64,000 bases of DNA from Thermoleophilum album (lineage in GTDB: Bacteria; Actinomycetota; Thermoleophilia; Solirubrobacterales; Thermoleophilaceae), in assembly GCF_028867705.1 (NCBI RefSeq), contig NZ_CP066171.1, positions 1,674,001-1,738,000 of the forward strand. Reading direction: 5' to 3'. Shown here piece after piece: positions 53,279-60,462 of the stretch; within the stretch, counting starts at the first letter, position 1, and the number at the start of each line of letters is the position of its first letter. A program made the position numbers and the translations under genes. Under the pieces are notes generated by a model. The model did not search any database. It was not told the DNA's origin and was given only the letters and a program-made list of their open reading frames with translations.

Positions 53279-53340
53279 GAGGGGGCGCGCTCCGCAGCGG
53301 GCCGCGGGGACGGCCTGCCCGCTCCTTCGCGCGCCCCCTC
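53279..53340 (-). terminator. Two-stem hairpin with T run between the precursor and enzyme genes
   Basis: A perfect 12-bp outer stem (gagggggcgcgc at 53279-53290, gcgcgccccctc at 53329-53340) encloses a 7-bp inner stem (agcgggc at 53296-53302, gcccgct at 53317-53323). On the minus strand it is followed by GCGCTTTTCC. It lies 62 bases after the precursor stop, so it would make abundant precursor mRNA and less enzyme mRNA. Confidence 0.8.
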
Positions 53341-53401
53341 ACTACGTGGTCCCCCGTTTGGACCAGCTTGGGAACGCTCCCTCAGGCCGCTCGGCGTTAC
53401 A

Positions 53402-53614
53402 TCAACACCTCACTCGCACGGTCAAAACGACCGTTCCGATCGCCCTTGGGTCGCTCCCCGGCGCCTCCCGCTTGGTTGCCGCCCGCTGGGCGGCGAGAAC
53501 TTCTAGGTCGCGCGGATCGGCCGCAAACAAGTCGCGCGCCAAGCGATCGAGCTCCCCAACGGGCGCTGTCGAGATCGGTGCTTGGGCTGCGTACTCGCTC
53601 GTCATCGTCGACAC
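53402..53614 (-). CDS. Candidate RiPP precursor peptide with C-terminal cysteine
   Basis: This 70-residue peptide has a GTG start at 53614 with a strong ribosome site (GGAGGA nine bases upstream); ATG 53605 is an alternative. The leader is amphipathic and acidic in the middle (GELDRLARDLFAADPRDLEV) and ends in a basic-Gly/Pro region. The C-terminal core AIGTVVLTVRVRC contains the only Cys of the peptide, at the last position. Thr65 is five residues before it, the same spacing as the ring in thioviridamide-type cores, and Thr61 is a second candidate for dehydration. It lies directly before the kinase/HopA1/flavoprotein genes. Decarboxylation of Cys70 plus dehydration of Thr65 would give an AviMeCys macrocycle. 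Confidence 0.72.
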   Translation of the reverse strand: MSTMTSEYAAQAPISTAPVGELDRLARDLFAADPRDLEVLAAQRAATKREAPGSDPRAIGTVVLTVRVRC

Positions 53615-53723
53615 GGAACTCGCTCCTCCCTCCTCCTCATAGGCGGATAACCGTGGGAGTGAGTCTCGCGCAGCGGAACGCGATCGGCCATCGCGGAAAG
53701 GCGCCATTTGTCGGTGGCTGATT

Positions 53724-53744
53724 TCCCCCATCTGTCTTGGGGGA
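53724..53744. repeat. Hairpin between the response regulator and the precursor gene
   Basis: A 6-bp stem (tccccc / ggggga, 9-base loop) lies 31 bases after the response regulator stop and 110 bases before the precursor start. It may end regulator transcripts or mark the precursor promoter; no T run is seen on the minus strand. Confidence 0.35.
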
Positions 53745-53774
53745 GCACCGCTCGGGGGGCAGCGATGCGCCGCC

Positions 53775-54446
53775 TCAGGGCTGTACGAGTCCGCGGCGAA
53801 TCGCGTAGCGGGTGATCGCCACGCGATCACGAAGACCGAGCTTCTCCGCGACGTTGGCCCTGTGACGGTCGACCGTGTGTTCGCTGATCCCTAGTAGCCG
53901 TGCGATCTCGCGCGTCGTGTGCCCCTCGGCGATCAGTTTCACGACCTCGGTCTCGCGCGTCGTCAGCGGGTCGTCGTCACCGAGACGCCCTTCGCGTGCC
54001 GCTTCCACGTAGTGGCGCACGAGCGCACTGACGCCGTCGGGGAAGAAGAACGGTTCGCCGCGAGCGACCGCGCGGCACGCCTCCACGAGCTCGTCGTCGG
54101 CGTCGACCTTGCGCACGTAGCCGCTGGCGCCGGCGCGCAGGGCCTCGAAGAAGAACTGCTCGTTGTCGTGCATCGACAGCATCAGGCAGCGCACCTGGGG
54201 ACGCTGGCGGCTGAGCTCCCAGGCGACCTGGAGGCCCGTAAGACGCGGCATCGCGACGTCCAGGATCGCGACATCGATCTCTTCGCGCAGGGCGAGGTCG
54301 AGCGCTTCGCGCCCGTCGCCGGCTTCGGCGACAACGGCGAGATCGGGCTGCGATTCGAGCACCAGCCGCAGCCCCCGCCGGACAAGCGTGTGGTCGTCGG
54401 CGAGCAAGATGCGGATACTCCCGTTGCCGCCGCCCGCGCCGCTCAC
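53775..54446 (-). CDS. NarL/LuxR-family response regulator
   Basis: This 223-residue protein has a receiver domain (residues 10-130: RILLADDHTLVRRGLRLVLE, phosphoacceptor in DVAILDVAMPRL, Lys in GYVRKVDADDEL). The C-terminal LuxR helix-turn-helix domain reads LTTRETEVVKLIAEGHTTREI and LGISEHTVDRHRANVAEKLG. GTG 54446 overlaps the sensor kinase stop as GTGA, so it is the cognate partner. It is immediately upstream of the peptide precursor, on the same strand, so the precursor may be within its regulon. The gap of 160 bases would hold the precursor promoter. Confidence 0.93.
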   Translation of the reverse strand: MSGAGGGNGSIRILLADDHTLVRRGLRLVLESQPDLAVVAEAGDGREALDLALREEIDVAILDVAMPRLTGLQVAWELSRQRPQVRCLMLSMHDNEQFFFEALRAGASGYVRKVDADDELVEACRAVARGEPFFFPDGVSALVRHYVEAAREGRLGDDDPLTTRETEVVKLIAEGHTTREIARLLGISEHTVDRHRANVAEKLGLRDRVAITRYAIRRGLVQP

Positions 54447-55558
54447 GACCGCACCTCCGCCGGCCGCAATGGCTGCGAATTCGCACCGCGCGCCAGCGCC
54501 GCGCTGTCGGTCCCGCTGGCGCTGTCGGCCTCGCTGCAGCTGCCGCCGTCGCCGCCGTCGACGGGCTTCGCTCGCTCACGCGGCACCGTCAGCACGACGC
54601 GGGTGCCGGGTCCATCGGGACGCGCGCTCACCGTCAACCAGCCGCCGATCGCGAATGCACGCTCGGCCATACCAACCGTGCCACGGCCGCTGGCGCCCGG
54701 CGCGATGCCGCGCCCGTCGTCGTCGACCTGGAGACGTACACCGCTGTCGTCGACGTCGAGGGTCACTGTCGCGGAACGCGCTTCGGAGTGCTTTAACACG
54801 TTCGTGAGCGCCTCCTGCGCTGTCCGGAACACGACCAGCTCGACGTCGCGGGGGAGTCGCGGAACTGTCGGCGGCAGGTCGACACGAACTTCGATGCCGG
54901 AAGCTGCTGTCACGCGGCGAGCGAGGTTCATCAGAGCGCTGCCGAGCCCGAGCTCCTCGAGTGACTCCGGACGCAGCTCGGCGAGGATCCTGCGCACGCC
55001 GTGGAGCGTGTCCTTGAGCACTGCGCGCGCCTCGTCGAGCCGGTCGCGCACCTGGGGATCGGCGCCTTCCCGCTCGTGGCGGAGTAGCAGCAGAGCAGTG
55101 GTCAAGCCTTGGCCGATCTCGTCGTGGAGCTCGCGCGCTACGCGGCGACGCTCCTCCTCTTGAGCGTCGAGCTGGGCGCGAGCACTGGCTCGCTGTGCCT
55201 CCTCGAGCCTCTCGAGCATCGCGTTGAAAGCGGTCTGGAGCGCCGCGACCTCGCGCACCGCAGCCCCTTCGGTCACGCGTTTACCCGGAACCAGGCTCGA
55301 GATCTGTGCGGTCTCCTGAGCGAGCGTGCGCAGCGGGGCGAATGCGCGGCGCATCAACCAGTAGACGACAACCAAGACGAGCACGAATCCGGCGAGCGAC
55401 GACAGCGCGTCTCCGACACCGCGCGACTCCGGGCCGAAGGCGAACACGGCCGCATCTATCAGAAGGACGGCCGCCACGATCGCGAAAACGCGGCGGAAAA
55501 GGCTCGGCGTTCGCCTCCGGGACGACGCGTCGCCGGGGGCAGGTTCGGCGCCTCTCAC
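54443..55558 (-). CDS. NarL-type sensor histidine kinase (HisKA_3)
   Basis: This 371-residue membrane kinase has two hydrophobic helices near the N-terminus (VFAIVAAVLLIDAAVFAF and LAGFVLVLVVVYWLMRRAF) separated by only about a dozen residues. So it has almost no outside sensor loop and may sense within the membrane. A HAMP-like linker follows (PLRTLAQETAQI). The H-box is VARELHDEIGQGLTTALLLL (HisKA_3), and the ATPase domain has FRTAQEALTNVLKHSEA and DDDGRGIAPGASGRGTVGM. The C-terminal 50 residues are Ser/Ala/Gly-rich. GTG 55558 was chosen; GTG 55609 would add 17 residues. It is coupled to the response regulator. Confidence 0.9.
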   Translation of the reverse strand: MRGAEPAPGDASSRRRTPSLFRRVFAIVAAVLLIDAAVFAFGPESRGVGDALSSLAGFVLVLVVVYWLMRRAFAPLRTLAQETAQISSLVPGKRVTEGAAVREVAALQTAFNAMLERLEEAQRASARAQLDAQEEERRRVARELHDEIGQGLTTALLLLRHEREGADPQVRDRLDEARAVLKDTLHGVRRILAELRPESLEELGLGSALMNLARRVTAASGIEVRVDLPPTVPRLPRDVELVVFRTAQEALTNVLKHSEARSATVTLDVDDSGVRLQVDDDGRGIAPGASGRGTVGMAERAFAIGGWLTVSARPDGPGTRVVLTVPRERAKPVDGGDGGSCSEADSASGTDSAALARGANSQPLRPAEVRS

Positions 55559-55664
55559 ACCGCGATTATGCCCCCAAAAAGGCAGCAACGATGCATCCGA
55601 GCGCAGCACCGGCGCGTGCGTCCGATCGGCAACGCGCCGTGCGGCTTGCGCACAATAGAGGAGA

Positions 55665-55702
55665 GGCCGGGAGGGGCTCCCTTGCGGGAGCCCCTCCCGG
55701 CC
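55665..55702 (-). terminator. Strong rho-independent-type terminator after the acyl-CoA dehydrogenase
   Basis: A perfect 17-bp stem (ggccgggaggggctccc at 55665-55681 and its complement at 55686-55702) with a 4-base loop is followed on the minus strand by TCTCCTCTATTG. It lies 45 bases past the acyl-CoA dehydrogenase stop and separates it from the sensor kinase gene. Confidence 0.9.
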
Positions 55703-55746
55703 CGAGGGAGGAGGAGGGAAGTGGCCGCGAAGGGCCGGAGAAAGGT

Positions 55747-56934
<1,188 letters not shown>

Positions 56935-56951
56935 TTCCGCTCCCTTTGCCG

Positions 56952-56975
56952 GCGGACACCCCTGAGTGTGTCCGC
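56952..56975. repeat. Inverted repeat in the 5' leader of the acyl-CoA dehydrogenase gene
   Basis: Arms gcggacac and gtgtccgc (8 bp, perfect) enclose an 8-base loop, 18 bases before the start codon on the minus strand. It could form a hairpin near the ribosome site or a second operator next to the one at 56979-57002. Confidence 0.5.
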
Positions 56976-56978
56976 ACG

Positions 56979-57002
56979 TTGACCGATTGACCCGTCAGTC
57001 AA
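56979..57002. promoter_or_regulatory. TetR-type palindromic operator candidate before the acyl-CoA dehydrogenase
   Basis: The 24-base element begins TTGACCGATTGA and ends CCCGTCAGTCAA. It has TTGAC/GTCAA outer arms (8 of 12 bases match across the dyad) and nested TGAC/GTCA units. Such TTGAC-type elements are typical sites for TetR-family fatty-acid regulators in actinobacteria. It lies 45 bases upstream of the start codon. Confidence 0.5.
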
Positions 57003-57146
57003 GGACCGACCTAAGAGTACTAGATCGCGGCCCGAGGTCGCGAACCGCAGCGAACTGGGACGCAAGCGCCGCGATCGACCACACTTGGTCCAGCTGGCGG
57101 CGTCGCGACTCCCTAACGGGCGCGCGAGGAAGGAGGGAGGAAGCGC

Positions 57147-57617
57147 TTGGACACGAGCCTGTTCGGGTTTCTGCTGATCGCTTTCGCCGTGATCGGGGTG
57201 GTGGCTGCCGCTGCGAGCTACGTCGGTGTAGGTCGCGTCTACCGCTCGCTCGGTCGCGGCGGACGCTTCGGAATCGCCGACCTTCCCGCTCCCCCGACAA
57301 CCGTGCCGCCCGCGTCGACCCCCGACCCGATCGCCACCGAAGAGCTCCGACAGATGCTTCAGGCGAAAAGCGACCGTCGCGTCGACCGTGGCGAAGAGCC
57401 TCTCGATGTCGAAGCCGAGCTCGCCGCTCTCCTCGCCAGCACGCGCGACGCCACACCTCGCGACACGCCCGCCCCCGATCACGATCCGGCGCTGCGCGAC
57501 GAGATCCGCCAGCTCGTGATCGCAGCGAACGAGCGCCGTCGCCGTCGCGGCCAACCGCCGCTCGACGTCGACGCCGAGGTCGAACGACAGCTGCGCGAAC
57601 TCAGCGGGGGGCTGTAG
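57147..57617 (+). CDS. Membrane-anchored protein with a duplicated C-terminal motif
   Basis: The start is TTG 57147, with GGAGG six bases upstream. The 156-residue protein has one N-terminal membrane helix (FGFLLIAFAVIGVVAAAASY) and then a cytoplasmic tail. The tail contains the same unit twice: ELRQMLQAKSDRRVDRGEEP then LDVEAELAALL, and EIRQLVIAANERRRRRGQPP then LDVDAEVERQL. The pattern is basic helix, RGxxPLDV turn, then acidic helix. I recall similar small proteins in Solirubrobacterales but do not know a function. It is followed after ten bases by the gene at 57628. Confidence 0.65.
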   Translation: MDTSLFGFLLIAFAVIGVVAAAASYVGVGRVYRSLGRGGRFGIADLPAPPTTVPPASTPDPIATEELRQMLQAKSDRRVDRGEEPLDVEAELAALLASTRDATPRDTPAPDHDPALRDEIRQLVIAANERRRRRGQPPLDVDAEVERQLRELSGGL

Positions 57618-57627
57618 GCTCGCAGCG

Positions 57628-57930
57628 ATGGAGGGAAGTGGCCGCACTGTCAAGCTCGAGCAGCTCCTCAACCAGCCGGGCACCTACTTCAACCCGCAGA
57701 CCGAAGTCGTCGTCGTAGTCGACGACTCGGTCTCGATCGACGGCGAGATCTTCAACATGGAGGAGTTCGAAGGCGCCGAGTGGGTGCGCATCTCGGACGA
57801 GGTCGCGATCGACGAGGAGCGTCGCGACGAGCTCCTTGAACGCTTTCAGCGCGAGTGGGGCGGAGCAACGGGCCGCGAGCTCGACGCGCGAGCGAGCGAA
57901 GACCCGGACGCCACGTCCCGGAACGAGTGA
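57628..57930 (+). CDS. Small conserved acidic protein
   Basis: This 100-residue protein is not linked to a named function. It has a conserved-looking core: LEQLLNQPGTYFNPQTEVVV, VVDDSVSIDGEIFNMEEFEG and AEWVRISDEVAIDEERRDEL, with a C-terminal helix and an acidic, polar end. It is cytoplasmic and has no signal. It starts at ATG 57628 ten bases after the membrane-anchored gene, so the two are probably one operon. I associate its core with conserved small proteins from Solirubrobacterales. It ends ten bases before the convergent aldo/keto reductase end. Confidence 0.65.
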   Translation: MEGSGRTVKLEQLLNQPGTYFNPQTEVVVVVDDSVSIDGEIFNMEEFEGAEWVRISDEVAIDEERRDELLERFQREWGGATGRELDARASEDPDATSRNE

Positions 57931-57940
57931 GCGGCGCGAA

Positions 57941-59077
57941 CTAGGCGGCGAACGCGAGGTCGCGCTCGGGGTCGATGCCCCAGCGGCGCGCGACGTCGCG
58001 GTCGGACGGCTCGAGCGGCCAGCTGTCGGCGCGCGCCGGGCCCTCGTGGTCAGGCGAGGCACCCTTGAGCGGCATGCAGTTGCGGTTGTCGCCGATCCGG
58101 GCTATCTCCGCCACCTCCGCGGCCGACAAGCCAACCGGCAGCGGTGTCGCTGCGAGCTCGGCGCGCTTTTCCTCGATCGGTCGTGCGTCGGGCCCGGGCT
58201 CTTGGATCAGGGTCGGCACGGCGCAGGCCACCGGCTCCTGGGCAAGCACCCACGAGACAGCGAGCTGAATCGGCGTGAGGCCGTGGCGCTCGGCGATCGG
58301 CCGCATGCGCTCGATCCGCTCGAGTCCCGCCTCCACCCAGCCCGCGGGACGGAAGGTGCGGTGGTCGCGCTCGGGGAAGGGGTGGCCGGGACGCACATCG
58401 CCCCAGAAGAGCCCGCCGTGGTCGACAACTCGGGCGATCAACCGCACACCGTGGGCTCGCGCCGCGGCGAGACACAGCTGCCCGGGCCAGGGCTCGAGCG
58501 GATTGAGGATGATCATCGCCCACTCGACGAGATCGCCGAAGCGCTCGAAACAGCTGATCAGGTCGAGCGTGAACCCGTTGGCCGGGCCGGGCGCGACACC
58601 GAGCGCCGAGCAGAGCCCCTCGTCGCGGAGCCGTGCCAGCTCACCCCACACAACCTCGCTTGTGTAGCCGGTGCGATCGGGGTTGTGGAGTAGGAGAACG
58701 TCGACGCGATCGACGCCCAGGCGTTCGAGGACGCGCTCGGTGGCCATTCGCAGGTACGAGCCGTACTGGTCGGGCCGGCGCAGTGCTGGATCGGTGAAAC
58801 GCGGGAAACCCTTGGCACCGGCCCGGCTACCGCTGTAAAAGTCGTGCCCGACAGCGGCGACGATACGCACGTCGGCGCCGACGCCTTCGCGCAGGGCGCG
58901 ACCGACCAGCTCGTCGGCCGCTCCTTGTCCGTAGACGTCGGCGGTGACTACTGTCCGGATCGCTGGATCGGGCGCCAGCAGCCGCACCAAGCGCTCTTCT
59001 GCCACCGGGACGCCGAAGTTCATGTAGCGGCCGCCGCTCCAGGATCCGACAGCCAGAGGTGCGAGCTCGACAGCCAC
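57941..59077 (-). CDS. Aldo/keto reductase
   Basis: This 378-residue protein has the aldo/keto reductase TIM barrel, with ELAPLAVGSWSGGRYMNFGV at the N-terminus. A region before LGVDRVDVLLLHNPDRTGY matches the substrate strand. ALGVAPGPANGFTLDLISCF and the C-terminal PIQLAVSWVLAQEPVACAVP match the NADPH site. The classical Asp/Tyr/Lys/His tetrad is hard to assign fully: the Asp and Tyr appear in VTADVYGQGAADELVGRAL and the His in LLHNPD. GTG 59077 lies seven bases after the lipoprotein stop. The last 70 residues are extra and polar. The substrate is unknown. Confidence 0.82.
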   Translation of the reverse strand: MAVELAPLAVGSWSGGRYMNFGVPVAEERLVRLLAPDPAIRTVVTADVYGQGAADELVGRALREGVGADVRIVAAVGHDFYSGSRAGAKGFPRFTDPALRRPDQYGSYLRMATERVLERLGVDRVDVLLLHNPDRTGYTSEVVWGELARLRDEGLCSALGVAPGPANGFTLDLISCFERFGDLVEWAMIILNPLEPWPGQLCLAAARAHGVRLIARVVDHGGLFWGDVRPGHPFPERDHRTFRPAGWVEAGLERIERMRPIAERHGLTPIQLAVSWVLAQEPVACAVPTLIQEPGPDARPIEEKRAELAATPLPVGLSAAEVAEIARIGDNRNCMPLKGASPDHEGPARADSWPLEPSDRDVARRWGIDPERDLAFAA

Positions 59078-59084
59078 GGCCGCT

Positions 59085-60236
59085 CTAGTTTCGCAAGATG
59101 TTGGCGCAGCGCTGGAGCTCGCGGATGTCGCCGGCGCGAGCGCGGTCGAGACACTCGCCGTAGCGGCGGAACTGCTCGGCGGATGGCGGTGTGGTCGTCG
59201 TTGCGGAGCTGCCGGAGGCGCTCGCCGAGCCTTGCTGCGTACCGACCCCACCCAGCAGCGAGCTGGCGCTCCCCCGCAGCAGCTGGCGCAGCTCGCCGAT
59301 CGGACGTGCCGACGCAGGTGCCGCGATGCGCTTGCGCTCACCGATCTTCGTGAACTGGATCGAGAAGGTCACGGTGCCGCGCCCCAGCGATTGTCCGACC
59401 GCGCCGCCGAGCTTGGTGAGGTCTAGCTCGATCCGCGCCGCCAGCCGCCGCAACAAGCCATCCTCCTTGCCCACGTAAACGTCGAACGTGGGCGGTGTGC
59501 GGACGACGCTCTCGACCGTCCTGATTGTGTCGGGGGTGAGGCGCGTGGGCAGCGATCCCCCGGTCGACGAAAGCGCCTCCCGGTTGCGCGCGAGCAACCG
59601 ATCAAGGTCGCGCAAAAGGTTGCGGACGCTCAAGCGACCGCGAACGTGGCGGGTATCGACGCCACCAACCTCGACGTCGTCCTCGAACTCGGCGTCCGCC
59701 AGCCAACGTCGCGGGTCGAGACCGAGCGCGCGCAGCGAGCCGGAGCGGCGCGCGCGGTTGCGGCGCAGATCTTGGATCTGCTTTTGCACTTCCGCCCGCG
59801 ACAGCTCGTAGAAGACATCCTGGAACTTCACGAAAGCGCGGTCCCCGGTCGAGAGGTAGCCGCTCTCGACCATCTGGCCGCCGGGCGAACCGACGCGCAT
59901 GGTGAGGTCGACCTTGGGCAGACCGTTCCGGTTGTCGACGTACGGACCCGTCGCCTGGATGCGGATCGGCCGCCCGCCGAGCGCACTGCCGTCGAAGTTG
60001 AGCGTGGCGTCGATCGCGAGATCGGCGCTCGGGATGCGCTTCGAGAAAGCGGTGTCGAGGAGTTTCTCGGCGTCGGCGCGGTCGTCGCCGCCACAGCCTC
60101 CAGCTACCAGCGCGACGATCGCGAGCAGTATCAGCGCAAGCGGCGCGATCGCCAGACGCGGGAACCGCTTCGCAGCAGGAGCTTGGCTGCCCTGCGAGCG
60201 GCTCGGGTCGTTTGCGGTCGGCGAAGCTGGCGGCAC
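59085..60236 (-). CDS. Exported lipoprotein, LppX/LprAFG-like
   Basis: The protein begins with a polar N-region, a hydrophobic helix (LAIAPLALILLAIVALVAGG) and a lipobox with the acylated Cys in AGGCGG. The mature part has a beta-sheet pattern (ADLAIDATLNFDGSALGGRP, IRIQATGPYVDNRNGL, KVDLTMRVGSPGGQMVESGY) typical of the LppX/LprG cone-shaped lipid-binding lipoproteins of actinobacteria. Then follows a Ser/Thr-rich linker and a short Cys-containing end (GECLDRARAG, LQRCANILRN). GTG 60236 gives 383 residues; a TTG at 60383 is also possible. It diverges from the glucuronyl epimerase-like gene and may carry lipid or glycolipid across the envelope. Confidence 0.65.
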   Translation of the reverse strand: MPPASPTANDPSRSQGSQAPAAKRFPRLAIAPLALILLAIVALVAGGCGGDDRADAEKLLDTAFSKRIPSADLAIDATLNFDGSALGGRPIRIQATGPYVDNRNGLPKVDLTMRVGSPGGQMVESGYLSTGDRAFVKFQDVFYELSRAEVQKQIQDLRRNRARRSGSLRALGLDPRRWLADAEFEDDVEVGGVDTRHVRGRLSVRNLLRDLDRLLARNREALSSTGGSLPTRLTPDTIRTVESVVRTPPTFDVYVGKEDGLLRRLAARIELDLTKLGGAVGQSLGRGTVTFSIQFTKIGERKRIAAPASARPIGELRQLLRGSASSLLGGVGTQQGSASASGSSATTTTPPSAEQFRRYGECLDRARAGDIRELQRCANILRN

Positions 60237-60462
60237 TTTCGTGGGCAGCGTAGCGAGCCCCGCGCAGCGCGCGCAACGCAGTGATGCGCGCGCCCCGTGG
60301 TGCCGCCGAGCGTCGAGCGCCGCTGAGCTCGACGGACGCTGCGCGGAGCGCCGCCGAGCTGGAACGTGGGCGTCGGTGCGCAACCCTCTGTCGACGGCAC
60401 TGTTCGATGATGACGTGACCAGCGGCCTTGCGCCCGGCCCCGAGCGGTGCGAGCAGCGCGGT

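Noticed and set aside
53253..53342. Earlier GTG start for the APH kinase
   Set aside because: It would place the perfect terminator-like hairpin inside the coding region, and the extra residues have no conservation in the fold.
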